Positions 9,460 to 18,918 of a stretch of DNA of 64,000 bases are shown one piece after another. The stretch lies in NCBI GenBank assembly GCA_031276195.1, contig JAISNN010000032.1, positions 1 through 64,000 on the forward strand. The letters run 5' to 3'. Each line of letters starts with the position of its first letter. The stretch's first letter is position 1. The notes beneath the pieces were generated by a model. The model saw nothing but the letters and a program-made list of their open reading frames with translations. It made no database searches and was not told the origin of the DNA. Source of the stretch: Clostridiales bacterium. Its GTDB lineage: Bacteria; Bacillota; Clostridia; Christensenellales; JAISNN01. The translations under genes and the position numbers were made by a program.

Positions 9460-10155
9460 CTATTGATTCCGCGGAATGATTTTCGTTACGGCTTCGTTGA
9501 ATCTGCCGTATGTGCCTTTCGATTTTTTGAGGGCTTCGTTCGCGTCCATACCCTTTGAGTTTATCATCTCCATCATTTTTCCGAGATTGACGAATTCATA
9601 TCCGATAACCTCTCCGTCCTTGTCGAGGGCGAGGGTAGTAACGTAGCCCTCCGCCATTTCGAGATACCGCACGCCCTTATATTCGGTTCCGTACATAGTC
9701 CCGATTTGCGAACGCAAGCCCTTGCCCAAGTCTTCCAAACCCGCGCCGATCGGAAGTCCGTCTTCCGAGAACGCCGACTGCGTACGTCCGTAGACGATTT
9801 GCAAAAAAAGTTCGCGCATAGCGGTGTTGATCGCGTCGCAAACGAGATCGGTGTTGAGGGCTTCCAAAATGGTCTTGCCCGAGAGAATATCCGCCGCCAT
9901 AGCCGCGGAATGAGTCATACCCGAACAGCCGATCGTTTCGATCAAAGCCTCTTTGATAACGCCCTTTTTGACGTTCAGAGTGAGTTTGCACGCGCCCTGC
10001 TGCGGAGCGCACCAGCCCACGCCGTGGGTAAGTCCGCTTATGTCCTTGATTTCCTTCGCCCGAACCCATTTTCCCTCTTCGGGAATGGGAGCGGGTCCGT
10101 GATCGGGACCTTTTTTAACGCAACACATATTTTCGACTTCGTGAGAATATTGCAT
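9460..10155 (-). CDS. Iron-sulfur cluster assembly scaffold (NifU/IscU-like), partner of GGGtGRT
   Basis: A 231-residue protein with three Cys positions typical of an IscU-like scaffold: GWCAPQQGACKL, IETIGCSGMTHSAAMAAD and NTDLVCDAIN. A further Cys pair lies near the N-terminus (ENMCCVKKGPDHGPAP). This longer form of the scaffold is characteristic of the variant that travels with GGGtGRT, and the two genes form a tight leftward operon starting here. An AGGAGG site lies just upstream of ATG 10155. It may hold a cluster for a partner enzyme rather than act in general assembly (inference). Confidence 0.85.
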   Translation of the reverse strand: MQYSHEVENMCCVKKGPDHGPAPIPEEGKWVRAKEIKDISGLTHGVGWCAPQQGACKLTLNVKKGVIKEALIETIGCSGMTHSAAMAADILSGKTILEALNTDLVCDAINTAMRELFLQIVYGRTQSAFSEDGLPIGAGLEDLGKGLRSQIGTMYGTEYKGVRYLEMAEGYVTTLALDKDGEVIGYEFVNLGKMMEMINSKGMDANEALKKSKGTYGRFNEAVTKIIPRNQ

Positions 10156-10322
10156 TAAGATTTGCCTCCTAAATATTAAATTTCATATATATTATAGCAC
10201 AATAAGAAATATTATGGAAATAAAAACGTATGCTTTAAAATAAAAATTTGCCGCTTCCGCGCCGAATATGCCTCCGCGCCTTTGAAAACGCGGTATTTTT
10301 TTAAAAACCTTTGTAAAATATA

Positions 10323-10351
10323 TTGAAATTACGGTAATTATGTGATATAAT
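10323..10351 (+). promoter_or_regulatory. Sigma-A type promoter for the B-box protein
   Basis: TTGAAA (10323-10328), a 17-base spacer and TATAAT (10346-10351), about 60 bases upstream of ATG 10412. Confidence 0.7.
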
Positions 10352-10411
10352 AGCAACGTATAAATTATGCTTCGGTAAAAAGCATAGATATCAGCGGATC
10401 GGAGGCGGTTT

Positions 10412-10978
10412 ATGAATTGTTTTATTCACGAGGACAGGACGGCGGTCGCGACTTGCGTCAACTGCGGAAAGGGTATGTGTCCGGAGTGCGTCGCGTTTTT
10501 CGAGACGCCGGGAGGGCAGAATTACGGCTATTGCCCCGTCTGCCGGAGGAACGATATAGCCAACGAAAAATTGGCGTTGGAGAGGGTCAGAAACGAACTT
10601 TGGATCAACGCTCACGTCGAAAAAAAGAAGGCGGTAAACAAGGCTTTCACGGTCTTGGCTTTTTGCATAGCGTTTTCGGCGTCTATTCTCGTTATGGAAC
10701 TCGCCGCTAACGTCAATTTGATAAATATTATCGGCATAAACTTTGCGCCCATCGTTTTTCTCGGGGTTTCGGTCAGCATAAATACGCTGCTTTCGTTGAT
10801 TCCGACGCTCGTAGGCGCGGTGATCTTTACGGCGATTATCGCGAGAGCCGTCAGAAAAAGTTACGAAACCACTCAGCAGGGGAACGCGTATGAATTGTCG
10901 CGCTTTGAATTGGACAAATCTTTGGAATCTATCAACGCGGCTTTGGTGAAAAACAGGAGCAACGTCAGAAGATTGTAG
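10412..10978 (+). CDS. B-box-like zinc finger membrane protein
   Basis: A 188-residue protein. The N-terminal 45 residues carry a zinc-binding pattern: MNCFIHEDR, CVNCGKGMCPEC and CPVC, similar to B-box type fingers seen in bacterial membrane proteins. Residues 75-95 and 105-150 form hydrophobic, probably membrane-spanning segments. The C-terminal 40 residues are hydrophilic and contain the helix YELSRFELDKSLESINAAL. GGAGG precedes the ATG. Related proteins often occur near rhomboid proteases or membrane assembly genes, but no such partner is nearby. The function is unknown. Confidence 0.75.
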   Translation: MNCFIHEDRTAVATCVNCGKGMCPECVAFFETPGGQNYGYCPVCRRNDIANEKLALERVRNELWINAHVEKKKAVNKAFTVLAFCIAFSASILVMELAANVNLINIIGINFAPIVFLGVSVSINTLLSLIPTLVGAVIFTAIIARAVRKSYETTQQGNAYELSRFELDKSLESINAALVKNRSNVRRL

Positions 10979-11308
10979 TTTTTTTTATGAAAACGACAGA
11001 CGGCATAAATAAAGGATTTTGTAAAATGCGGAATTCGGGAAAAAATATAATACTATAAAGAATAAATTCCGGAAAAGTGTAATACTATGAAAAAAGGATC
11101 TATAAAAAGCATAATATGCAATATGTAATACTATAAAAAGGGAATCACGGGAGAGTATAATACTACGAAAAAAGGATCTATAAAAAGCATAATATGCAAT
11201 ATATAATACCATAAAATATAATACTATAAAAAAAGAATTCCGGATAAAGTGTAATATCAAAATATTAAAAAAAATCGAAACATTCAAAAATTGGAGAATA
11301 TAAAAACT
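10979..11308. repeat. A+T-rich repeat region upstream of zinc-ribbon paralogue 1
   Basis: Phrases such as AATACTATAAAAA, GGATCTATAAAAAGCATAAT and GCAATAT recur two to five times with changing spacing. The stretch GATCTATAAAAAGCATAATA is present twice (near 11097 and 11176). No gene is supported. Confidence 0.65.
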
Positions 11309-12553
11309 ATGTTGGTGTGCTTTAATTGCAAGCAAATAAAAGAGAGCGCGGACGGACATTGCGACGTCTGTAACGGCATCTTAAAAGAAATGAGGGACGA
11401 TCAGAGTATCTGCTATATTTGCGGCGAGGTCGCGGACGATAGCAAAGGGTATGCTTTCTGCGCGAAATGCGGCGGAAAACTCGAAAAACCTCAAAAAATC
11501 GAAACGAAAGTCAATATCGACGCGGACAGAATCGCGAAAGCCAACGCCATAGCCGCGCTCGCGGGGCTGGATTCGCGCAAATCGTCAAAATCTTCATCCG
11601 CGCCCGCGGCGCAAAGCGCGAAAACCGTATATAATAATCCGAATCCGACACCCGTGAAACCCGTATATCCGGAATCCGTGAAAGAACCCGTAAAACCCGT
11701 TGAGAAAATACAGACGGTAAAAACCGTTGAAAAAGCCGAAGCGGCGAAACCTATTTATGAAACTCAAACGGCGAAAACCGTAATAAATCCCGTTCCCGAA
11801 ATCCAAACGGTAAAAACGACGGAAAGTTATATTCCCGAAGTCCGGGAGGTAAAAACGGTTAAGCCTATTCCCGAAGTCCGGGAGGTAAAAACCGTTGAAA
11901 AAGCCGAAGCGGCGAAACCTATTTATGAAACTCAAACGGTAAAAACCGTAATAAATCCCGTTCCCGAAATTCAAACGGTAAAAACGACGGAAAGTTATAT
12001 TCCCGAAGTCCGGGAGGTAAAAACGGTTAAGCCTATTCCCGAAGTCCAAGCGGTAAAAACCGTTGAAAAAGCCGAAGCGGCGAAACCTATTTATGAAACT
12101 CAAACGGTAAAAACCGTAATAAATCCCGTTCCCGAAATCCAAACCGTCAAGACGGTAAAACGGGAAGAGGTGAAAGAAGCGGAAACCGCCGATAAAAACG
12201 CGGAAAAAGAGGGCAAAAAAAGCGAAAAAATCTCCAAAAAAGACGCGAAAATAGCCGAAAAAACCGCAAAGAAAAATGCGAAAATCGAGAAAAAAGTTGC
12301 GAAAGCGGAGGAAAAAGCGGGCAAAGCCGCCGGTAAGGCGAATATCGCCGCGGAAAAAGCGGCAAAAAAGACGAATAAGGCGAACGGCAAGGCGAATAAG
12401 GTCATAGATAAATCGAACAAAAAGGCGAATAAGGCGGCGGCGAAAGCGGAGAAAAAAGCGGACAAAGCGGCGGAAAAGTCGGGCAAGGTCGCGGCGAAAG
12501 CGAATAAGGCGATTGAAAAGGTACACAAAATCGAGAGTAAAATAAAGAAATAA
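11309..12553 (+). CDS. Zinc-ribbon protein with long KTV/PEV repeats and Lys/Ala-rich tail
   Basis: The start is taken as ATG 11309; an in-frame TTG at 11291 is part of the ribosome binding region TTGGAG. The first 70 residues hold four CxxC knuckles (CFNCK, CDVC, CYICGE, CAKCGG), a double zinc ribbon. A repeat region of about 150 residues follows, built from a roughly 55-residue unit containing KPIYETQTVKTVINPVPE and SYIPEVREVKTV. The tail (about 130 residues) is an extremely basic Lys/Ala helix resembling histone-H1-like or nucleoid proteins. The zinc ribbon and part of the linker are closely similar to the N-terminus of the ABC ATPase gene at 13166. Its role is unknown; binding of nucleic acid or an acidic polymer by the tail is an inference. 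Confidence 0.7.
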   Translation: MLVCFNCKQIKESADGHCDVCNGILKEMRDDQSICYICGEVADDSKGYAFCAKCGGKLEKPQKIETKVNIDADRIAKANAIAALAGLDSRKSSKSSSAPAAQSAKTVYNNPNPTPVKPVYPESVKEPVKPVEKIQTVKTVEKAEAAKPIYETQTAKTVINPVPEIQTVKTTESYIPEVREVKTVKPIPEVREVKTVEKAEAAKPIYETQTVKTVINPVPEIQTVKTTESYIPEVREVKTVKPIPEVQAVKTVEKAEAAKPIYETQTVKTVINPVPEIQTVKTVKREEVKEAETADKNAEKEGKKSEKISKKDAKIAEKTAKKNAKIEKKVAKAEEKAGKAAGKANIAAEKAAKKTNKANGKANKVIDKSNKKANKAAAKAEKKADKAAEKSGKVAAKANKAIEKVHKIESKIKK

Positions 12554-12559
12554 AACTGT

Positions 12560-12715
12560 CGGAAAGGCGCGCAAAATAGGGAGCGGAATAAAGAAATAGA
12601 CGTTCTGAAAAGTACGCTAAATCGAGAGTATAAGCGGCAAAAAGCGCGCAAAATAGGGAACGGAATAAAGAAATAGACGTTCTGAAAAGTAAGCGAAATA
12701 GAGAGTAAAATAAAT
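12560..12715. repeat. Direct repeat downstream of zinc-ribbon paralogue 1
   Basis: A phrase of about 50 bases (AAGCGCGCAAAATAGGGA, CGGAATAAAGAAATAGACGT, TCTGAAAAGTA) is present twice, about 75 bases apart. Confidence 0.65.
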
Positions 12716-12721
12716 TTTTTT

Positions 12722-12752
12722 AAAAAAGGCAATATTTATTGCCTTTTTTATT
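12722..12752 (+). terminator. Rho-independent terminator
   Basis: AAAAAAGGCAAT, a four-base loop, ATTGCCTTTTTT. The perfect stem is A-rich on one side and T-rich on the other, so it can work in both directions. Confidence 0.85.
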
Positions 12753-13165
12753 TGTTTTTATTTTGTTTTATGATATAATAAACATACGGATAGAATAGGG
12801 AATTATTTGCAATCGGTTATTAAAGATGAATAACTTGTTGAAATTTCAAACCGACCGTTTAATTTTATACTAAATATATGTGAATAACAAAAAATCATCG
12901 AACGCCCTTTATACCGATCGGTTTTATGCGAATTGTGAATATGCCGCTTTAAATCGCGCGCGGAATGTATAATAATGTATAATATAGATATCACCGATAC
13001 GCAGTTTAATTTTATAATGCCGAACGCTTTAAATCGCGCGGAATGTATAATATAGATATCACCGATACGCAGTTTAATTTTATAATGCCGAACGCTTTAA
13101 ATCGCGCGCGGAATGTATAATATAGATATACGGGAAATATTCAAAAATTGGAGAATATAAAAATT
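12753..13165. repeat. Intergenic region with about 64-bp tandem duplication
   Basis: From about 12946 to 13134 a unit of roughly 64 bases occurs two to three times (GCGCGGAATGTATAATATAG, ATCACCGATACGCAG, TTTAATTTTATAATGCCGAA). A TTTATGATATAATAAACAT stretch near 12769 may be a promoter. The end of the region (TTGGAGAATATAAAAATT) repeats the leader of paralogue 1. Confidence 0.7.
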
Positions 13166-14956
13166 ATGTTGGTATGCTTTAATTGTAAAGAAATCAAAGA
13201 GAGCGGCGTCGGCGGTCGTTGCGGCGTTTGCAACGGCGTTTTGAAGGAAATGAGGGAAGATCAGAGCATATGTTTTATTTGCGGCGAGGTCGCGGACGAC
13301 GGCGCGGGGCGTACTTTTTGCGCGAAATGCGGCGGAAAACTCGAAAAACCGCAAAAAGCCGAAACGAAAATTAATATCGACGCGGACAGAATCGCGAAAG
13401 CCGACGCTATAGCCGCGCTCGCGGGGTTGGATTCGCGTAAAACGTTGAACGCGGCGGCATATCCGGCGAAAGAGAAGCGGACGGCGCGGCCCGTTGAAAA
13501 AATACATACGGCAAAGACGGTTGAAAAAACGGAAACTGTGAAACCCGTTTCCGAAAATAAAACGGCTAAAACGGCGGCGGATTATGCTCCCGAAAATCAA
13601 CCGAAAAAAATTGCTTTTAATCTCGTTCCCGAAAAACAAACGGTAAGGAATACAATAAATTCCGTTTCGGAAAGCCGGGAAGTGAAAGCGGAAAGCGATA
13701 TTTCAGGAAAGCAAGCGGCAAAGAATACGATAAGTTCCGTTTCGGAAAGCCGGGAAGTGAAAGCGGAAAGCGATATTTTAGGAAAACAAACGGCAAGGAA
13801 CGTTATAAATCCCGTTTCGGAAAGCCGTGAAGTAAAAGCGGAAAGCGATATTTTAGGAAAACAAACGGCAAGGAACGTTATAAATCCCGTTTCGGAAAGC
13901 CTGGAAGTAAAAGCGGAAAGCGATATTTCAGGAAAGCAAGCGGCAAGGAATACGATAAGTTCCGATACCGAAAAGCAAGAGGCAAAGACCGAAAGGGATT
14001 CCGTTTCGGAAAAAAAGGCGGCAAAAACGCCCGAAGTGGTTTTGGACGTGCAGAATTTGACGAAAGCGTACGGCGACAGAAAGTCGGTGGACAACGTTTC
14101 GTTTCAGGTTTACGCGGGTGAGATTTTCGGCTTTTTGGGTCCGAACGGCGCGGGTAAGACCACGACGATCAGAATGATTTCGGGGTTGGCGAAGATGACG
14201 GCGGGCGAGATATTCATCGCCGGGCATTCGGTCAAGAAAAATTTCAAAAAAGCCGTTTCGTGTCTGGGCGGAATCATTGAGAATCCCGAAATGTACAGAT
14301 ATATGTCGGGCTACGACAATATGAGATATTACGCCGGTCTGTACGACGGCATCACGGCGGAGGATATCGACGAGGTTGTAAAGTTGGTCAAAATGGAAAA
14401 CCGCATACACGAAAAGGTGAAAAAATATTCGCTCGGTATGCGTCAGAGAGTGGGTATCGCGCAGAGCCTTTTGCATCACCCGCGTATTTTGATTCTCGAC
14501 GAGCCGACGAACGGACTCGATCCCGCGGGAATTCACGAGATGAGAGATTTTTTGAAGATGCTGGCGCACGAAAGAGGCTATTCGGTCTTTATTTCCAGCC
14601 ACATTTTGACGGAAATGCAGTTGCTTTGCGACAGAGTGGGAATTATCGCGAACGGAAAACTTCTCGCGGTCAAGTCTATGGACGAATGGACGGAGGCCCT
14701 CTCCGATACCGTAAACCTAAAAATCACGGTCAGCGACGCGGAAAAAGCGAAAAAGATCATCGCGGAGGAATTCCGGATCGACGCGGCGGCGAATAAAAAT
14801 CTTTTGAATTTCACGATCGGTTCGGAATTGATGCCCGAGATTTCAAAGACGCTGGCGAAGTACGATATAGCGGTTTTGTCGATGTACGCGGGAGAGAAGT
14901 CGTTGGAGGAAACTTTCTTGGAATTGACCAGCGGCGCGGGAACGTCGATTAAGTAA
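13166..14956 (+). CDS. ABC transporter ATP-binding protein fused to an N-terminal double zinc ribbon and repeat linker
   Basis: The start is ATG 13166, same leader as the paralogue at 11309. Residues 1-75 form the double zinc ribbon (four CxxC knuckles). Residues 75-285 are a low-complexity linker containing four to five copies of a 25-residue unit (SVSESREVKAESDILGKQ type). From about residue 290 a complete ABC ATPase follows: Walker A GPNGAGKTT, Q-loop region, signature SLGMRQRVGIAQ, Walker B ILILDEPTNGLDP and switch His in SSHIL. A C-terminal domain ends with SLEETFLELT, as in ABC-2 exporters of the bacitracin/lantibiotic type. It should drive export with the two large permeases downstream (15623, 18919). 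The zinc-ribbon fusion is unusual and might couple the transporter to another protein. Confidence 0.88.
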   Translation: MLVCFNCKEIKESGVGGRCGVCNGVLKEMREDQSICFICGEVADDGAGRTFCAKCGGKLEKPQKAETKINIDADRIAKADAIAALAGLDSRKTLNAAAYPAKEKRTARPVEKIHTAKTVEKTETVKPVSENKTAKTAADYAPENQPKKIAFNLVPEKQTVRNTINSVSESREVKAESDISGKQAAKNTISSVSESREVKAESDILGKQTARNVINPVSESREVKAESDILGKQTARNVINPVSESLEVKAESDISGKQAARNTISSDTEKQEAKTERDSVSEKKAAKTPEVVLDVQNLTKAYGDRKSVDNVSFQVYAGEIFGFLGPNGAGKTTTIRMISGLAKMTAGEIFIAGHSVKKNFKKAVSCLGGIIENPEMYRYMSGYDNMRYYAGLYDGITAEDIDEVVKLVKMENRIHEKVKKYSLGMRQRVGIAQSLLHHPRILILDEPTNGLDPAGIHEMRDFLKMLAHERGYSVFISSHILTEMQLLCDRVGIIANGKLLAVKSMDEWTEALSDTVNLKITVSDAEKAKKIIAEEFRIDAAANKNLLNFTIGSELMPEISKTLAKYDIAVLSMYAGEKSLEETFLELTSGAGTSIK

Positions 14957-15060
14957 GAGGTTTTTTTAGTGGGAATTGAGGAGAAATAGAACTGCGGAAA
15001 ATAATAGACAAAAGAGAAGTATTGGCGTGTGAAAATAAGAGGAAAAAGAGATAATAATAA

Positions 15061-15100
15061 GGTCGCCCCACCCCTACACCCCTCCCGCGGAGGGGAATTG
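15061..15100. repeat. Dispersed palindromic element, copy 2
   Basis: CGCCCCACCCC followed by CCCCTCCCGCGGAGGGG. Confidence 0.8.
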
Positions 15101-15242
15101 AGGAGAAATAGAACTGCGGAAAATAATAGACAAAAGAGAAGTATGGGCGTGTGAAAATAAGAGGAAAAAGCGGAATATAAAGATAAAAAAACAAGATAAA
15201 AAAACGCGGCAAACGAAGCGCGTAAAAAGAGATAATAATAAG

Positions 15243-15282
15243 GTCGCCCCACCCCCTAACCCCCTCCCACGGAGGGGAATTG
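15243..15282. repeat. Dispersed palindromic element, copy 3
   Basis: CGCCCCACCCC followed by CCCCTCCCACGGAGGGG; one base differs at the centre of the palindrome. Confidence 0.8.
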
Positions 15283-15622
15283 AGGAGAAATAGAACTGCG
15301 GAAAATAATAGACAAAAGAGAAATATGGGCGTGTGAAAATAAGAGGAAAAAGCGGAATATAAAGATAAAAAAACGAGAGAAAAAACGCGGCAAACGAAGC
15401 GCGGAAAAAGAGAAAAAAACGAGATAAAAAAACGCGGTATAGAAGCGCGAAAAACGTTATATTAAATGTTACATCATAAGTTATATTATAACATATAATT
15501 TATGTTATAACGGCAAAAGCGGAAATCAAACGGCATACATTAAATACGGCAAAAGCGGAAATTAAGTCAAATATTATAAATTCGGTATGAAATATCATAA
15601 TTCAATACGGTAAGGTAGATAG

Positions 15623-18600
15623 ATGAAAAAGTTTTTCGGAAAAATCGAAACCTATATGCTCAAACTGAGAATCCGTTTTCACAAAAAAAGCGGAAGGCTC
15701 GGGCGCGCGAAGCGTACGGATATGGGGCGGCTGCTTTCGGGCGAATTTTTTAAGTTTGCGAAGGGGGGGACTTTTAAGGTTTCCGTCATAGTTCTCATAT
15801 TGTCTATGATTTTAACCGTGTCGATTTATGACCCGAACGGGGGCATTATGGATTTGGCGAGCCGCTTTATGGGCGGCACGATGGATACGGACGTGTTCGC
15901 CGGGATCGACGGCTTAAACGATGACCTTTTGTCGATCGCGGGAGAGTTGGGCGTGGGTATTCCCGCCGAAGCGATGTCGCTTATGGACGAATATTTCGGC
16001 GACGATGAAAAGGTCAAATATCTTTCCGTTTCGCCGAAAGAATATTACAAAAGTATCAACCCCGCGCGCTTTTTTGAGGACGCTTTGCGTGAAAATTACG
16101 GGTTCAGCGACGAAATGACCGAATTTATATTGGAAAACCGCAATTTTTTGAAGTTGATTTTGACGACGGATACCCTTATGAAAGCCGTTCAGGACTTCGC
16201 CGCCGGGAATTCAAGCCCTCTCGCGAACGATATAGTCAAATTAGCGGAGGATAACGCTTATATAATCGGCGTCGTCGTTTCGGTCGTCAAACTCGCGGAG
16301 ATTTTGTCCGGTACGCCCGCTTTGACGAACGTCGAAGACGTGTTCGAAAAACTTAAAGATCCCGCCGAAAAAGATGAGTATCGATTAGCCGAATTTTACG
16401 GGGAATTTCTCGGCGCGCTGATGAATTATCAGGGCGAAGTAACGCCTTTGAATATAGCGGACGTTATAAAGGAATGCTATGAAAAAACGCGGCTCTATAC
16501 CGCGCATAAAGTGTCCGCCGGAAGGTTTTTCACGGAGGTCGCTCCGAACCCCTTCGATTTCTTGGTTTTTTGCCGCGACATATACGCCAGCGGCATTATC
16601 GGCGCGCTGTTTATGCCCGAAGCGGAGGTGAATTTCGCGTTTGCCGATTTTCTTTTGAACGCGGCGGTTATGGCGGCTTTGCCCTATGAATTTAAAGAGG
16701 GCGAAAAGCCCGACGGCTACGACGGAATGTCGGACGCGGAAAAAGCCGACGTTTTGAAAAACGCGAAATTCGAGTCCGTAAAGGAGTATATATTCGCCTT
16801 TTTGAGCGTGAATTACCCCGGATTTTACGCGTATTTTAAATCGCTCCCTCTCTTCGACCCGAAAACGCTGTCAAGACTTGTCCCGGAAGACTATCTGAGA
16901 GCGGAAATTTTGCAAAAAGCGCCGTATATTTTGGACGTTTACGTCGAAATGATTACGGTTTTGGCGGCGGATTCCGGAGATAACTATAAAGGATTGATGG
17001 ACTTCGCGCTGTATTTCGCGATTATGGGCGACTTGCACGACACTCTGTACGGAAATTATTTCGGCAATATGGTCGGGCTCAGGAATATTATGATCCGCGT
17101 ACACAACCTCCTGGACTACTTTTATAACGACGGAAACTACGGCAAATCATCACGCGACTTCATCCAAGACGAAATAGTCAGTCTGGGGCGGATGTTTGAG
17201 GAATTGCTGAGCATTTTGAACGAAGAGCCGGTTTCGCCCGAAGAACAACTGCAAACCTTGACCGATAAACTCGCGGACTTTAATTGGAGATATCAAGATC
17301 TCGCCTTGTACGTTTGGGCGGGAAGGGGAGAGGTTACTCTCGGGCTGTATTCGGGCGAGTCCGCGGTGCAACCCCCCGAACATTACGAGGAATTCGAGAA
17401 GCAGTGGCAAAGTTTTTCGCGGTCGCTGACGAGCGTCAAGGGCGTTTTGGACAACCCGTCTAAATCGACGGCGGTAAAACTCGAAAACGTCCGCCGCTTG
17501 ATTACGAATATGTATAACAACGCGAACGGCTTTTTCTCGGACGTCGGCAGAATCGCGGGCAAACCGATCGAGGAGAGTATGACGAAGTTTTTCGACGCTT
17601 TTTCGGAACTCCGCACCGCCGTTATAGATAAGGAATTCTTCGAGGAAAATTACGCCGTCGTTCAAGAAAAATTGAAAGAGGCGTTTTCGGCGTATTTCAC
17701 CGTCTTTAAAGATAGGGATTTCGTCGAATTGGGCGGGATATATTGGCTGTTCGAAGGCGAAGAGGCGGAGCGGATGCAAAACCTCTACAACGAACAAAAA
17801 GAGTTTACATACCCCGAATTCCGCGATACCAGCCGCACGTTCACAAGACTCGCCGGGCTGATAAACGACTACGTCGTGAAAGTCTATATGATCGAGGTTA
17901 CGGAAAGCGAGGATCTGAACGACAAGGAATTGTCGGAAATGTACGGTATGATGAGCATATCCGTTATGGGTATGAGCGCGGGAATCACGAAATATTCGAC
18001 CAAAAGCGATATCCAAAAGGATCGGTTCTATTTTGAAAATATGGAACTCTACGGGAAACTCTCGTCGCCCGGCTCTCTCGACAACGGCTACGGCTTTATG
18101 AGTTTCGGACTGAATTTCGCCTATCTTTTCGTCATAGTCGTCATTATAATCATCGCGTCCGGCACCGTCGCCGGCGAATACGAAACGGGTTCGATAAAAC
18201 TGCTCTTGATCCGTCCGTACCGGCGTTGGAAATTTTTGACCGCGAAAATATTGTTCGTCGCGATATGCTTAGCCGTGATGATGGTCTTTACGTACCTCTT
18301 TATGCTCCTTATCGCGTCGGAAGGCTTGCCCTCTTGGGAGGGGTGGCAAGGGCTTAGTTCGCGCGACGTGCTGGTCATCTTCGACGCGAGTTTTCCGATG
18401 GTCTTGAATCCATTCCTCGTCATCACGCTGGAATACGCCTTTTTCTACGTCCATATATTTATGTACGCGCTGATCGGCGTCGTCGTGTCCACAATCGCAA
18501 AATCGAGAGTGGCGTCCGTCGCGGCTTCGGGGGGAGTTTTCTTTGCGGCGAATATACTTTCCGCGATTCTTTCGAGTTATAGCTGGTACCGCTTTATCAT

Positions 18601-18751
18601 ATTCAACAATACAAACCTGTTCGTATATATGTCCGGCGGCTCGTCTCTCGGCGATATGACGATGGGCCTTTCGGCGTTGGTCTACGGCGCGTATTTGGTA
18701 TTGCTCTTGGGAGCGAGTTACTTTATATTCGAGAAGAGAGACGCGGTGTAG
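15623..18751 (+). CDS. Very large ABC-2 type permease (1042 residues)
   Basis: Topology read from hydrophobicity: an N-terminal cytoplasmic part with the phrase LLSGEFFKFAKGGTFKVSV leading into a TM helix (about residues 48-72). Then come some 760 mostly hydrophilic residues predicted outside, and a C-terminal cluster of about six TM segments (residues 830-1040). SGTVAGEYETGSIKLLLIRP just after the first of these is the hallmark of ABC-2 permeases of the YhfK/bacitracin-export type. The external domain is several times larger than usual and not recognised. It pairs with the ATPase at 13166 and with the second permease at 18919, which shares both ends. The substrate is unknown. Confidence 0.85.
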   Translation: MKKFFGKIETYMLKLRIRFHKKSGRLGRAKRTDMGRLLSGEFFKFAKGGTFKVSVIVLILSMILTVSIYDPNGGIMDLASRFMGGTMDTDVFAGIDGLNDDLLSIAGELGVGIPAEAMSLMDEYFGDDEKVKYLSVSPKEYYKSINPARFFEDALRENYGFSDEMTEFILENRNFLKLILTTDTLMKAVQDFAAGNSSPLANDIVKLAEDNAYIIGVVVSVVKLAEILSGTPALTNVEDVFEKLKDPAEKDEYRLAEFYGEFLGALMNYQGEVTPLNIADVIKECYEKTRLYTAHKVSAGRFFTEVAPNPFDFLVFCRDIYASGIIGALFMPEAEVNFAFADFLLNAAVMAALPYEFKEGEKPDGYDGMSDAEKADVLKNAKFESVKEYIFAFLSVNYPGFYAYFKSLPLFDPKTLSRLVPEDYLRAEILQKAPYILDVYVEMITVLAADSGDNYKGLMDFALYFAIMGDLHDTLYGNYFGNMVGLRNIMIRVHNLLDYFYNDGNYGKSSRDFIQDEIVSLGRMFEELLSILNEEPVSPEEQLQTLTDKLADFNWRYQDLALYVWAGRGEVTLGLYSGESAVQPPEHYEEFEKQWQSFSRSLTSVKGVLDNPSKSTAVKLENVRRLITNMYNNANGFFSDVGRIAGKPIEESMTKFFDAFSELRTAVIDKEFFEENYAVVQEKLKEAFSAYFTVFKDRDFVELGGIYWLFEGEEAERMQNLYNEQKEFTYPEFRDTSRTFTRLAGLINDYVVKVYMIEVTESEDLNDKELSEMYGMMSISVMGMSAGITKYSTKSDIQKDRFYFENMELYGKLSSPGSLDNGYGFMSFGLNFAYLFVIVVIIIIASGTVAGEYETGSIKLLLIRPYRRWKFLTAKILFVAICLAVMMVFTYLFMLLIASEGLPSWEGWQGLSSRDVLVIFDASFPMVLNPFLVITLEYAFFYVHIFMYALIGVVVSTIAKSRVASVAASGGVFFAANILSAILSSYSWYRFIIFNNTNLFVYMSGGSSLGDMTMGLSALVYGAYLVLLLGASYFIFEKRDAV

Positions 18752-18779
18752 AGGCGTGAAAAACGGGAGAGGAAATCGG

Positions 18780-18817
18780 CCGCCCCACCCCTTTGATCCC
18801 CCCCGCGGAGGGGAATT
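18780..18817. repeat. Dispersed palindromic element, copy 4
   Basis: CGCCCCACCCCTTTGATCCC followed by CCCGCGGAGGGG, between the two permease genes. Confidence 0.8.
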
Positions 18818-18918
18818 GAGGATAACATTCACCGGCCGCTAATCACACTATTTAATAACAGCGTCCGCCGGCCGCCGGCCGCTAAATACAAGACAAGAAC
18901 AATGGGAGGAAAACCCGA

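Larger units (their letters stand above)
14957..15622. repeat. Gene-free region with about 180-bp tandem duplication including the palindromic element
   Basis: The block GAATTGAGGAGAAATAGAAC followed by TGCGGAAAATAATAGACAAA occurs three times (14970, 15097, 15279). Two blocks are separated by copies of the CCCCTCC palindrome (15061-15100, 15243-15282). The end is A-rich with a short inverted repeat AACATATAATTTATGTT near 15488. No gene. Confidence 0.8.

Noticed and set aside
11594-12732. Long Phe/Arg-rich minus-strand frames opposite the zinc-ribbon protein
   Set aside because: Mirror images of the Lys/Ala and KTV repeats; no ribosome binding site or family.
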